Of a stretch of 64,000 nucleotides of DNA, positions 17,550-26,812 are shown one piece after another; positions within the stretch are counted from its first letter, which is position 1; every line of letters starts with the position of its first letter. A program made the position numbers and the translations under genes. Source of the DNA: Nostoc sp. UHCC 0926 (GTDB lineage: Bacteria; Cyanobacteriota; Cyanobacteriia; Cyanobacteriales; Nostocaceae); contig NZ_CP117768.1 in assembly GCF_028623165.1 (NCBI RefSeq), positions 3,410,001-3,474,000 on the forward strand, written 5' to 3'. The notes beneath the pieces are model-generated. The model made no database searches. It had not been told where the DNA came from and saw only the letters and a list, made by a program, of their open reading frames with translations.

Positions 17550-19709
17550 ATGAGAGAAATCCTTTATTTAGAAGTTCCAACTCCGGATATAGCAACTGTG
17601 CGTAGCTGGTTACAAACAGATTTTGAACCCGGAAATGGAGAAAAAGTGCTTACCTCGGAAGGCTTTCGCCTCAAAATCCCAACTACAACTACAACTACTG
17701 GGGTGGCTCTTTCGGAAAACCTGCTTGCGGAACTTTCTGTGTTTGTCTGGTCGGTGCAACGAACTACTTATCTAAAAGTGTTTCGTTGGACAGAACAGCC
17801 TTTTCCCAAAGAGGGACAAATCCTGCAACGCCTGACCAAGGAAATCAGAAGCCGTTTTGGGCATCATTACCCAGAACCGCCAGCAATTGATTTATCCCAG
17901 CAATCGATTTTTGCCGCGCTAGGCTCTGTTTATCCCCTCACTGTCAAATATTTTCAGAAAATGCCCAACGGTGAATATGACCTAACCCGTGCCTATTGGT
18001 GGGAACAACGATGGCGCGAAGGAGTACGGAATCCGCAGCAGCCGCGTCAAGTGGTGTTTTCGCACTTGTGCAGGGGAGCAAGGGGGCAGGGGAGGACTTG
18101 TGCAGGGGAGCAGGGGAGCAGGGGGGAAATAACCAATGCCCCAATGCCCAATGCCCAGTACGACATAATCTACATCGGTGGCGCACTAGGCGCCATCCAT
18201 GCAGCACTGATGGCAAAACTGGGATATAAAGTTCTGTTGGTGGAACGAATGTCCTTTGGGCGGATGAACCGAGAATGGAATATTTCTCGCGATGAGATTC
18301 AAAGCTTAGTTAACCTGGGTTTAGTCACCCCCGCTGAGTTAGAAACCATCATTGCCAGGGAATACAAAGATGGATTCAATAAGTTTTTTGATGCTAATAA
18401 TCCATCCAAACTGCGATCGCCTGTTCTGCACACACCCACAGTCCTAAATTTAGGCTTAGATTCCGAAAAATGGCTCCAAATGTGTGGGCAAAAACTGCAA
18501 GCGGCAGGTGGTGAAATCTGGGATGAAACAGAATTTATCCGTGCAGATATTGATATATCACAAGTTATTCTGAAAGTCAAGCACTTACCCAGTCAGATTG
18601 AGAAGCAAGTAAGTGGACGACTGTTAATAGATGCAATGGGAACTGCCTCGCCCATCGCTTGGCAATTAAATGGTAGTCGGGCTTTTGATAGTGTATGTCC
18701 GACAGTGGGAGCGGCAATTGAGAGCGGATTTGAGCCGGGGGTGTGGGATTCCCAGTATGGAGACGTTCTTTATAGTCATGGGGATATTTCGCGGGGAAGG
18801 CAGCTGATTTGGGAATTGTTTCCTGGAGCAGGTGATGAACTGACGATTTATTTATTTCATTACCACGAAGTCAATGCTGAAAATCCTGGTTCCTTGCTGG
18901 AGATGTACGAGGACTTTTTCACGATTTTGCCAGAGTATCGCAGGTGCGATATGGACAAGTTGGTGTGGAAGAAGCCGACATTTGGGTATATACCGGGACA
19001 TTTTAGTGTAGGGAGTAGCGATCGCACAGTTGCCTTTGATCGATTGATTGCGATCGGTGATGCGGCATCACTCCAGTCTCCCCTCGTCTTTACCGGTTTT
19101 GGTTCTCTAGTTCGCAACTTAGAGCGCTTAACAACGCTGTTGGATACTGCTCTCAAACATGACTTGTTGAGTTTCCGACACTTGAACCAAATTCGCGCCT
19201 ACCAAAGCAACGTTTCAGTAACTTGGCTATTTTCCAAAGGCATGATGGTGCCCACAGGGAAATTTTTACCACCCCAACGGATCAACTCCATGCTCAATAC
19301 CTTTTTTGGGCTGTTAGTAGACGAACCTTTAGAGGTGGCAGATAATTTCATTAAAGATAGGTGTGATTGGTTAACTTTTAACCGCCTAGCACTCAAAGCA
19401 GCTAGGACAAATCCTGCCTTGCTTTTATGGATCTGGGAACTTGCTGGGCCAAGGGATTTGCTCAGATGGCTTGGTAGTTATTTTAACTTCGGTCGTCATG
19501 CCCTGGTTAGTGCTTTGCTGAGTCCGTGGTTCGGGCGCTTCTTGAATCGGGTAGGTTTTTGGCTGGAACCTCGGAATCCGGGATTGTGGCTGTGGCTGTT
19601 GGCGATTAATTATGCGATCGCCACAGGCAAACCGCGATCGCCCAGTCAGGTAGCCAAAATTAGCCCAGAAGCCATAATTCCGAAGTCAGAAGCAAGGATT
19701 CTGAATTAG
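17550..19709 (+). CDS. cruA: CruA-family FAD-dependent lycopene cyclase-like protein
   Basis: 719 residues. An N-terminal region of about 165 residues (MREILYLEVPTPDIATVRSW) precedes a Rossmann FAD domain: YDIIYIGGALGAIHAALMAK, then VLLVERMSFGRMNREWNIS. Later motifs such as IAIGDAASLQSPLVFTGFGS bind the flavin ribityl chain, as in lycopene cyclases and squalene epoxidase-like oxidoreductases. CruA makes cyclic carotenoids from lycopene in cyanobacteria; the paralog CruP is also possible, so the symbol is tentative. Acts at the membrane. Odd point: the junction between the two parts holds about 35 Gly/Arg/Ala-rich residues (18055-18160) from an inserted tandem repeat. The gene is followed by a palindrome array at 19741. 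Confidence 0.75.
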   Translation: MREILYLEVPTPDIATVRSWLQTDFEPGNGEKVLTSEGFRLKIPTTTTTTGVALSENLLAELSVFVWSVQRTTYLKVFRWTEQPFPKEGQILQRLTKEIRSRFGHHYPEPPAIDLSQQSIFAALGSVYPLTVKYFQKMPNGEYDLTRAYWWEQRWREGVRNPQQPRQVVFSHLCRGARGQGRTCAGEQGSRGEITNAPMPNAQYDIIYIGGALGAIHAALMAKLGYKVLLVERMSFGRMNREWNISRDEIQSLVNLGLVTPAELETIIAREYKDGFNKFFDANNPSKLRSPVLHTPTVLNLGLDSEKWLQMCGQKLQAAGGEIWDETEFIRADIDISQVILKVKHLPSQIEKQVSGRLLIDAMGTASPIAWQLNGSRAFDSVCPTVGAAIESGFEPGVWDSQYGDVLYSHGDISRGRQLIWELFPGAGDELTIYLFHYHEVNAENPGSLLEMYEDFFTILPEYRRCDMDKLVWKKPTFGYIPGHFSVGSSDRTVAFDRLIAIGDAASLQSPLVFTGFGSLVRNLERLTTLLDTALKHDLLSFRHLNQIRAYQSNVSVTWLFSKGMMVPTGKFLPPQRINSMLNTFFGLLVDEPLEVADNFIKDRCDWLTFNRLALKAARTNPALLLWIWELAGPRDLLRWLGSYFNFGRHALVSALLSPWFGRFLNRVGFWLEPRNPGLWLWLLAINYAIATGKPRSPSQVAKISPEAIIPKSEARILN
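18055..18160. repeat. In-frame GCAGGGGA tandem repeat insertion inside cruA
   Basis: Gcaggggagca-type units occur several times, then caatgcccaatgccc units, all open in the cruA frame ([17 protein letters not shown]). The repeat is the complement of the family seen inside thiO. Confidence 0.8.
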
Positions 19710-19740
19710 TTATTAGGCATTGGGCATTAATCATTTGACA

Positions 19741-19872
19741 GACGCGATTAATCGCGTCTCTACTCCTAACTCCTGTACAGACGTGATTAATCGCGTCTCT
19801 ACTCCTAACTCCTGTACAGACGCGATTAATCGCGTCTCTCCTAACTCCTGTACAGACGTGATTAATCGCGTC
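19741..19872. repeat. Array of four 18-bp palindromes (GACGCGATTAATCGCGTC)
   Basis: Copies lie at 19741-19758, 19780-19797, 19819-19836 and 19855-19872, with spacing 39, 39 and 36 nt. Copies 2 and 4 carry GACGTG in the left arm. The spacer is tctactcctaactcctgtaca. Single copies of the same palindrome occur at 43845-43860 (truncated), 43880-43897 and 63677-63694. The array fills the gap between two convergent genes. Confidence 0.85.
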
Positions 19873-19878
19873 TCGTGG

Positions 19879-21432
19879 CTATTCACTCTTGGGGCGAAAA
19901 TTTGGTAGTTCCACAGATGCCAATGACTTACGCCCCTTGGGTGGACGCTGGGGATAAACTACCGGTGAGGGTGAATTGGCATCATTGGTGTTATCACCTG
20001 ATAACTCTGGGGACAAATCAGTTGCCGACAATTCCAACTGCGTCAATTGTGAAACTTCTGACCAGTAGTCTTCAGTTTCTCGAACAGGTGTCTCAGTATG
20101 AGGTTGAGTAGAGGAAACCAGTAAGTTATTGGCTGGTGAAACCACAGAATCTGTCGTCCCAGAAGTGGAGGTAGTTGCAGGGGGATTAATTTCTGCTTCC
20201 AACTGCTCCTTTTGTGGATTTTCTAGTTCTTCATCGTCTTCTAAGATTGTTGCTAAAGTCTCCCAGATCGGCGCATCACCCTGATTACTATCCACATGCG
20301 TTTTCGCAGCAGGTGGTGGTGATGCAGATGCAGGCTGGGAGGTGAAAAACATTTGAATGAGACTATCTAATTGCTGATCTAAATTTGATGAACCCGAAGT
20401 TGAAACAGCTTCTGGTGTATCTGGGGAATCGTCAATTTTTGGAGAGGGGCCGGTTTCTGCTGGTGTTGGGGTATTTTGCTTAACTGACCAGTTCCAAGAA
20501 GATGGCGTCGGAGTCGGTTCATTTCTTTGGAATGGGATTGGTGCTGAGGGTTCGCCCCAAGAATTATCTAGATTCTCAGTCAAGGATTCTGGTTCTGCTG
20601 ACCAAGGTTGAATTGGCTGGGCGTTAGGAAACAAAGACCGAGCTTTTCGAGAAAATCTTCCTTGTCCGCTAGTTATGTCTTTGGGATGTTTTGCAGTATC
20701 CTCTAAGGAGTCATAACTAGGAACTGATGTATCTAAACATTTTTCTAGAGCTGCTTTAAATTGCAGCGTCTGGCGTTGTTGTCGCATCAGTCTAGTACGT
20801 AACTCCCGACAAACAGTTTCTGATTGCAATAGCTGCTGAGACTGTTCGCTGTTGTTAGTGTGTAACAACGTACATTCTCGCTCTAACTGGGCAAGACGTT
20901 GTTGACTAATTTGTAGCTGTGCTTTATGAGTATCAATAAAAATTTCCTGGCGTTGAACAGTTTGTACAGCAGTTTCTAATTGTTGAAATAGGGACTTTAT
21001 CTGTTCTTGAGCCGCAGCCAATTCTTGAGTATGTTGGTTGAGCATCGACTCATTAACGCTAGAACGCGTTTTCTGCCACTGCAAAACCTTTTCTGACTCA
21101 GCTAGGTTGTCTTTTAGCTGCTCCACTTGTTCATACAAGTTATTGTTAGCCGCACGCAATTCTTCGTTCAATGCCAGCAGGTTATGAAACTCCGAGTCAA
21201 TAAGTGCTTGCTTACCGCTTTCAGGCTCTGCAACCCAGTCCTGCCGGGTGGTATCTTTTGAAAATTGTGTATCTTCAGCTGGCATGAGGAGTGGCAGTTT
21301 TTTAACTGCCATATTGTCATTAGGCACAACTGAGTAAAAGGGACAACTCGCCTGCTCCGATTGTGGCGAATTAGCAGAATTTAAGGATTCCATCACAGCC
21401 GCCTTGTTTGAGGTGTCAGCTTCATTCATCAC
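19879..21432 (-). CDS. Coiled-coil protein with disordered C-terminal half
   Basis: 517 residues. Residues about 70-235 are a long coiled coil (EELRAANNNLYEQVEQLKDN, later QRLAQLERECTLLHTN and RTRLMRQQRQTLQFKAALEK). The second half is rich in Pro, Ser, Thr and Asn and probably disordered, with a basic end (PQRPPKGRKSLASVELP). No enzyme motif, signal peptide or membrane segment. A structural or scaffolding role is possible, but I do not recognise the family. The stop codon lies 7 nt from the palindrome array. Either of two adjacent start codons (GTG at 21432 or ATG at 21429) could be used. Confidence 0.65.
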   Translation of the reverse strand: MMNEADTSNKAAVMESLNSANSPQSEQASCPFYSVVPNDNMAVKKLPLLMPAEDTQFSKDTTRQDWVAEPESGKQALIDSEFHNLLALNEELRAANNNLYEQVEQLKDNLAESEKVLQWQKTRSSVNESMLNQHTQELAAAQEQIKSLFQQLETAVQTVQRQEIFIDTHKAQLQISQQRLAQLERECTLLHTNNSEQSQQLLQSETVCRELRTRLMRQQRQTLQFKAALEKCLDTSVPSYDSLEDTAKHPKDITSGQGRFSRKARSLFPNAQPIQPWSAEPESLTENLDNSWGEPSAPIPFQRNEPTPTPSSWNWSVKQNTPTPAETGPSPKIDDSPDTPEAVSTSGSSNLDQQLDSLIQMFFTSQPASASPPPAAKTHVDSNQGDAPIWETLATILEDDEELENPQKEQLEAEINPPATTSTSGTTDSVVSPANNLLVSSTQPHTETPVRETEDYWSEVSQLTQLELSATDLSPELSGDNTNDANSPSPVVYPQRPPKGRKSLASVELPNFRPKSE

Positions 21433-22827
21433 TCTTGACCGACCTGCTTAAAAATATTCAGCAGTGCTGGCATTAGCATTGCTTATCAACTGTGTCTAAT
21501 CACTGACTTTTCACGGTATGTGGAAAACCTCTCTCTAAATCTCTCTCCTACAAGGAGAGAGACTTTGAATTTTCCCCCTTCCCGAAACGGGAAGGGGGCT
21601 AGGGGGTTAGGTCAATCGTTAGCTTTTCCACATGATCTGAATTGTCAGGTCTAATCAGGGTTGCTCTAGAAGCTAAGTTTAACTCTCTCCAGCCACCAGC
21701 AATTAATCATCAATTGGTGTTTCCCATTTTGTATCTAGACTGATGCCGTTATAACACTATGATGCTCTCGTCCGTCAAGAAGAGGATGGGGGGACAAGGA
21801 GACAGGGAGACGACTTGGGAAGTAATCTTGTGTTCCCACCTGATTACAGTCCACGTTCATCACTAAGATGAGCGTGCTTGCTCTAAAACTCTCTTTAGTT
21901 ACCGCCCTTGTCTTGAAGATGGGGGGACAATTCCCTTTGTCCTTTTCAGGTCAAGAAGCAGCCGGAAGGGAAACTCGGCCCGCCAGCCAGGGCTATTTTG
22001 TTCTAGACATAAACCGCCCAGAATTAAAGTTCCGCAGATCATAACTAAAGTCCGTTTTAACGCACTAAACCGCATCCACCTTAAAAACTAAACTGTATTG
22101 GCTGATGAAGTTTTTCTACATGAAAAAACTGTATTCGTATACTTTATCGTCTAAAATAGCATCTTTCTTAAGATATATATTATAAATATCTCCTTTAATA
22201 TATTTTTATATTGACTTATTTATTACTTAGGATAGATGTCAGTACAAGTATCTGTTATTCCATATAATTCTATAATCTTGGGCGATCGCTATTTAGTGTC
22301 AGCAAACAACTAAGAGCTTCTGCCAAAACTGCAATGTTAGGAAATTATGACTACTACGAAAAAACACGTATAAATAATTATTGAAAAAGTAATAATACAT
22401 CTAAGTGAATTAATAAAACTTTTTTAAAGAATAATCTCAATTTAGTACGGGCTTTTTTCTAGGTAAATGCAGTCCTAGTAAGCAATTTCAGGCTTAGTTA
22501 GTCAGAGGCTTTTCTATCAACTTGCCTTCAATCCGTCAAGTTTGTTTAATGACTAGAAGAAAATTGTTTAAAGTATACTTAATTACTTAGAAATATTGTT
22601 TACATTGTATTATATATAGCAGTATAAATATCAAAGTTAAGTATTAAAACGGATATTATTTTTAATTAGTTTATTAAAGAATAATTGGAATAACCGAGTT
22701 TTCTAGTAGCAACAAAGTAATTGTAAAGATCATAATTACTGCTGACTAATCTGATTGTTGCGTTAGAGAAAGCGGTGTGGCAGTTAGGTTTCTCCAAAAA
22801 TTAAAAGTTTAAAATAAGGTGCTAAAG
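21433..22827. other. Long gene-poor AT-rich region with repeats
   Basis: Left part: a dispersed repeat with ctctctcctacaaggagagag and cccttcccgaaacgggaagg hairpins (about 21535-21600), also present near 56840. Middle: one possible small gene (21899-22075). Right part (22080-22820): very AT-rich DNA without genes, presumably the promoter region of the sulfur cluster. No terminator or known regulator site could be identified. Confidence 0.5.
21899..22075 (-). CDS. Possible small exported peptide
   Basis: A 58-codon minus-strand frame, MRFSALKRTLVMICGTLILG then GLCLEQ. AAGGTGG lies directly before the ATG. The N-terminus looks like a signal peptide or lipoprotein-like anchor, but the remainder (LKRTKGIVPPSSRQGR) is in repeat-derived DNA and has no known domain. 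It may be the start of a gene interrupted by repeats. Confidence 0.3.
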   Translation of the reverse strand: MRFSALKRTLVMICGTLILGGLCLEQNSPGWRAEFPFRLLLDLKRTKGIVPPSSRQGR

Positions 22828-24282
22828 ATGACCGATATACTTGCAATGGGTAGAAATATAAAGCAAGAAGCTGCCCAATTACCGCTAGTTGCAGAAAATT
22901 GTGACAGTTTTTGGAACAAAGAAATTAGACCGTTATTCACAGATGAGTCTCTATCTTTTAGAGTGAAGACTCTTAAGGGAAACTATGTCAAGTACGTCAA
23001 CTTGGATAATGGAGCTACAACCACTCCCTTTGCAACCCTTAAGCAGCATGTGGACGAGATGCTTGACACCTATGGCAGCGTGCATCGAGGTTCTGGGCAA
23101 AAGTCCATCATCACTACACGAGAATATGACGCCAGCCGGAACGTCATTCGGGACTTTGTGGGGTCATCTTTAGACAACTATGTAATCTTTGCGAAGAATA
23201 CAACAGAAGCAATTAATGGAGCCGCCACACTTTGGGCAAAAAAACCTGGGAAAATCTTAGTTTCTGATATTGAGCATTCATCGAACCTGCTGCCTTGGGT
23301 TACTAGAGACGAAGTTGTGCAATACAGAACGCAGCCGGATGGAAGTGTAAGTGTCACAGAAATTGAAGATATCTTCAAGGCACACCAAAATCTCCCTAAA
23401 GCCGAACAAATTAAGTTAGTGACTATTACAGGTGCTTCGACAATTACAGGTTACAGACCCCCGATTTACGAAATTGCAGCTTTAGCACATCGATATGGTG
23501 CTAAGATTTTTGCCGATGTGTGTCAGTTAATTCAGCATGAACGAGTAGATATGCGTGCTGATGATGACCCATGTCATTTAGATTTTGTGGCTTTCTCTGG
23601 ACACAAAATGTATGCGCCCTACGGAACTGGGGTTTTGCTGGGGCCAAAGGAATTTTTTGATAGCTCCTATCCTTATCAAATCGGCGGTGGAAACCTGCCT
23701 TATATCACTAGAAACTTAGAGATCAAGCGTTTTTATACAGAACGGGCCCATGACCCTGGAACACCAAACGCAATGGGTGCGATCGCCATTGCCAAGGCGA
23801 TTCAAATTATCGAAGCCCTTGGGCGCGATCGCATTGCTCACTATGAACACTCTCTAGTTGAATTCACATATACACGGCTTAGGCTGATTCCTGGGGTGAA
23901 GGTACATATTCCAGGAGATAATTTAGCCCATGTTATCCCCTTTGATATTGATGGGTTTGATGGACGCTTAGTAGCAGAAATTCTGGCACAAGAATACGGC
24001 ATTGGGGTTCGGGCTGGGGCTTTCTGCACATACGAATACATTCGCAAACTCAAGAATATTTCAGACGAGCAAGACTGCAAGATTGCTCAGGAAGTAGACA
24101 GGGGAATTACGCGTAACATTCCTAGTATTATCCGAGCCAGCTTTGCTGTATATAATACATTAGAAGATTGCGATCGCTTTATTGATGCGATCGCTCAAAT
24201 AGCTAAAAACGGATTTGCTCACTATTTGCCCAACTACACACAAGATGAAATCACTGGTGTTTGGACAGCGATAGACAGCTAA
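22828..24282 (+). CDS. Class V aminotransferase-fold PLP enzyme, cysteine desulfurase-like
   Basis: 484 residues from the ATG at 22828, which has AAGG 9 nt upstream; a GTG three codons earlier sits on that site. Family motifs: VNLDNGATTTPF at the N-terminus, GSVHRGSGQKS, the PLP-binding lysine in AFSGHKMYAPYGTGVL, TPNAMGAIAIA, and GVRAGAFCTYEY, whose Cys sits where the persulfide cysteine of SufS/CsdA enzymes is found. The N-terminal about 50 residues are an extension. The enzyme likely releases sulfur (or sulfite from cysteine sulfinate) from a cysteine-type substrate; the exact substrate is unknown. It lies upstream of a sulfite oxidase-type gene and a sulfite exporter-type gene on the same strand, which supports a sulfur role. 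Confidence 0.75.
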   Translation: MTDILAMGRNIKQEAAQLPLVAENCDSFWNKEIRPLFTDESLSFRVKTLKGNYVKYVNLDNGATTTPFATLKQHVDEMLDTYGSVHRGSGQKSIITTREYDASRNVIRDFVGSSLDNYVIFAKNTTEAINGAATLWAKKPGKILVSDIEHSSNLLPWVTRDEVVQYRTQPDGSVSVTEIEDIFKAHQNLPKAEQIKLVTITGASTITGYRPPIYEIAALAHRYGAKIFADVCQLIQHERVDMRADDDPCHLDFVAFSGHKMYAPYGTGVLLGPKEFFDSSYPYQIGGGNLPYITRNLEIKRFYTERAHDPGTPNAMGAIAIAKAIQIIEALGRDRIAHYEHSLVEFTYTRLRLIPGVKVHIPGDNLAHVIPFDIDGFDGRLVAEILAQEYGIGVRAGAFCTYEYIRKLKNISDEQDCKIAQEVDRGITRNIPSIIRASFAVYNTLEDCDRFIDAIAQIAKNGFAHYLPNYTQDEITGVWTAIDS

Positions 24283-24321
24283 TCTCGCCCCTTTTTCTCG
24301 CCAAAAGATATATGGCAGCTT

Positions 24322-24350
24322 GTAGGGGCACGGCATTGCCGTGCCCCTAC
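24322..24350. repeat. GTAGGGGCACGGC palindromic repeat
   Basis: A 13-bp perfect stem (GTAGGGGCACGGC/GCCGTGCCCCTAC) with a 3-nt loop between two genes of the sulfur cluster. It is a common cyanobacterial intergenic element. It could also cut or stabilise the transcript. Confidence 0.75.
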
Positions 24351-24388
24351 CCACTGAAAATTACAAATAATTACAAGGGGGTAATAGC

Positions 24389-25675
24389 TTGAGCAATGAA
24401 AACCTCTTTGACCAGGAGGAGTATCTACAGGCACGGGTTGAACAGTGCATCTGGCAAAAAAGTACAGATGCAGGTATTTCGCGCCAGCGCTTTCTGCAAA
24501 TACTAGCCACTATGGTTGGTGCAACAGCCATCGGGGGGCTAGCTAAACCTGCACCTGCTCACAGTCAGGCAGCTGTTAAAACTAAAGGCAGTAAAATACT
24601 TAAGCCATTGCCACCTGGGTATATCTCTCATAGCAAAGGCACATTAGAGATGAACTGGGAAGCAATGTATGGGCGTGGTTATTTAGTACCAAACGATTGG
24701 TTCTATGTTCATAACCGCAGTACACCTCCCCCGTTTGACCCTTCTACATGGCGTTTGCAAATTCATGGAACTGGCGTTTCTGCTCCCTGCGAGTTCACAT
24801 ACGATGAAATCATTGCTATGCCTTCCATCTCAGTCACTTGCGCCATTGAGTGTGCTGCTAATGGTCGGCGCTTCTTTGAAGAGGCTTACAACACACCACT
24901 CCCTGGAACCCGGTGGAGGCTTGGAGCTATTGGTGTGGCTGAGTGGACTGGTGTACCACTTGGCATATTATTAGAGCGAGCTGGCTTGAAATCCACAGCA
25001 AAAGACGTACTCGTTGAGGGCGCAGATGTGGATTCGCTGAACTCAAAGGGGACGAATAAATCCAAGTTCAACAATGTAGTTCCGATTGCCAAAGCATTAG
25101 CAGATAACTCGCTTCTTGTCTATGCAATGAACGGAGAACCATTACCTCCAGATCATGGTCAGCCATGCCGTGCCTTATTCCCTGGTTGGGGAGGAAACGC
25201 TAACGTTAAATGGATTGAGCGGATTGAGGTTTCCCAAACACCGATATATACCCAGTGGGTGACGGAGCAAATGGTGCTGGTTGGTGCAGACTACCCAGCG
25301 ATCGCTCCGTATAAAGGTAAGCTGATTACCTATCAAAATGTTAAGAGCGCTTTTGAGTTGGCTTGGCCAGCTACGCTTTCGGCTCGAACTCACTTATTAC
25401 GTGGACGTTCTTGGTCTGGGAAAGGAAAAATTGTCCGTGTGGAAGTCAGCCTGGATGGCGGCAAAACTTGGCAATTTGCACGACTGAGAGAACCAAATTT
25501 TCCATTTGCATGGACACGGTGGGACATTGAATGGAACCCAACTCCTGGGGAATATTTTCTCCAAGCTCGTGCTACTGACAATTTAGGTAACATACAACCG
25601 AGTACAGTTCCGTGGAATGATTCTGGATTGCTCTATGGAGGCGTTGTTAGCCATCCGGTAACAGTACGAGGTTAA
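24389..25675 (+). CDS. Sulfite oxidase-family molybdopterin enzyme
   Basis: 428 residues. The start is a TTG at 24389 with AAGGGGG 6-7 nt upstream. Residues 31-60 look like a Tat-type export signal, but the motif reads SRQRFLQ, with R-Q-R instead of the twin arginines. The oxidoreductase molybdopterin-binding domain follows (LQIHGTGVSAPCEFTYDEI); the molybdenum-ligand cysteine is C155 in IECAANGR. The C-terminal part has the Mo-co dimerisation domain (GKGKIVRVEVSLDGGKTW, then WTRWDIEW). Such enzymes oxidise sulfite, or act as SoxC-like sulfane dehydrogenase or nitrate reductase relatives. Between a cysteine desulfurase-like gene and a TauE/SafE gene, sulfite oxidation is the best guess. No cytochrome partner is next to it. 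Confidence 0.85.
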   Translation: MSNENLFDQEEYLQARVEQCIWQKSTDAGISRQRFLQILATMVGATAIGGLAKPAPAHSQAAVKTKGSKILKPLPPGYISHSKGTLEMNWEAMYGRGYLVPNDWFYVHNRSTPPPFDPSTWRLQIHGTGVSAPCEFTYDEIIAMPSISVTCAIECAANGRRFFEEAYNTPLPGTRWRLGAIGVAEWTGVPLGILLERAGLKSTAKDVLVEGADVDSLNSKGTNKSKFNNVVPIAKALADNSLLVYAMNGEPLPPDHGQPCRALFPGWGGNANVKWIERIEVSQTPIYTQWVTEQMVLVGADYPAIAPYKGKLITYQNVKSAFELAWPATLSARTHLLRGRSWSGKGKIVRVEVSLDGGKTWQFARLREPNFPFAWTRWDIEWNPTPGEYFLQARATDNLGNIQPSTVPWNDSGLLYGGVVSHPVTVRG

Positions 25676-25711
25676 TCACACCAAATCAGTTCTCTAGAAA
25701 AAGAATTATTT

Positions 25712-26503
25712 ATGATTGATTTTAATTGGTTGATTTTGGTGACTGGGGGTCTAATATCTGGAGTCATAGCTGGGCTTTTAGGAATAGGTGGCGGTATTAT
25801 CACAATTCCTCTTTTAGTCACACTAGGTTATACTCCCGTTCAGGCGATCGCTACTAGTAGCCTTGCTATTGTAATTACTTCAATTTCTGGAAGTTTACAG
25901 AATTGGTGGATGGGCTACTTTGACTTTAAACGAGTAATTTACTTAGGAATTCCAGCTTTCCTAACTACTGGAATAGGTGTATATTTCGCCAATAAAATCC
26001 CATCCTATATAATACTCTTTACATTTGGCATTATACTACTTGCTAATATCTATTTAATTGAGCTTCGTAAACAACTGGCTTTCAAGGAGATAGAGAATAC
26101 ACCACCAGTATTTAACCCATTAGTTTCTAAAATTGGCACTGGGGGAGCAGCTGGAATTTTAGCAGGTTTATTTGGCTTAGGTGGCGGTACGATTATGGTG
26201 CCACTACAAATGTTACTACTAAAAGAAGAAATTAAAGTAGCAATTCAAACTAGTTTAGGTGTGATTGTCATCACTGCTTTAGCTGCCTGCACAGGACACG
26301 CATTAGAGGGAAATATTTTGTTTGTTCAAGGTATAGTTTTGGGATGCGGTGGTCTTTTAGGCGTTCAAATGAGTACTCGCACATTGCCAAAACTACCAGA
26401 TTCAACTGTGAGTTTAGTGCTTCGGATTTTCTTAGGAATACTATCAATTTATATTTTTTGGGAAGCTTGGACAAATTATCAACAAATAATTCCTAATTTG
26501 TAA
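25712..26503 (+). CDS. TauE/SafE family sulfite/organosulfonate exporter
   Basis: 263 residues with about eight membrane helices. Two family repeats each begin with a glycine-rich motif: AGLLGIGGGIITIPLLVTLG near the N-terminus and AGLFGLGGGTIMVPLQML in the second half, then TSLGVIVITALAACTGHALE. These proteins move sulfite, sulfonates or related anions across the inner membrane. The gene follows the sulfite oxidase-like gene by 36 nt and is probably in the same transcript, so export or uptake of sulfite/sulfonate is a reasonable inference. Confidence 0.88.
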   Translation: MIDFNWLILVTGGLISGVIAGLLGIGGGIITIPLLVTLGYTPVQAIATSSLAIVITSISGSLQNWWMGYFDFKRVIYLGIPAFLTTGIGVYFANKIPSYIILFTFGIILLANIYLIELRKQLAFKEIENTPPVFNPLVSKIGTGGAAGILAGLFGLGGGTIMVPLQMLLLKEEIKVAIQTSLGVIVITALAACTGHALEGNILFVQGIVLGCGGLLGVQMSTRTLPKLPDSTVSLVLRIFLGILSIYIFWEAWTNYQQIIPNL

Positions 26504-26812
26504 TTACAGCAGTTTTCATTTATTTTAACCACATACATTGTTGGGACACAGCAATAATCATACGTGTCAACTTAGAGGTTATCTATAAAGTAAAGTAAAA
26601 ATAAAATTACTGTAGTGTTTTAGGCGATTTTTCGAGGTGATTTGTCACGAAAAATATGACTTTCACGCCTAAGCACCGCTTATAACATGGTGGGTTAGGC
26701 GCTAGCCGTAACCCACCACTACCATCGAATACTAAAAGTTAAGTAAAGCGGTGCGTTAGCCTTTAGCGTAATCCACCCTACCAAAACTAATTACGAATTA
26801 CGAATTATTCTC
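26504..26812. repeat. Gap with TGGTGGGTTA/TAACCCACCA hairpin
   Basis: Tail-to-tail gap of two gene clusters. TGGTGGGTTA (26688-26697) pairs with TAACCCACCA (26709-26718); a second degenerate copy follows (gcggtgcgttagc to 26780). No T-run, so termination is not obvious. Confidence 0.6.

Noticed and set aside
19720..19908. 62-codon plus-strand frame with INRVS repeats
   Set aside because: It is simply the palindrome array read as protein.
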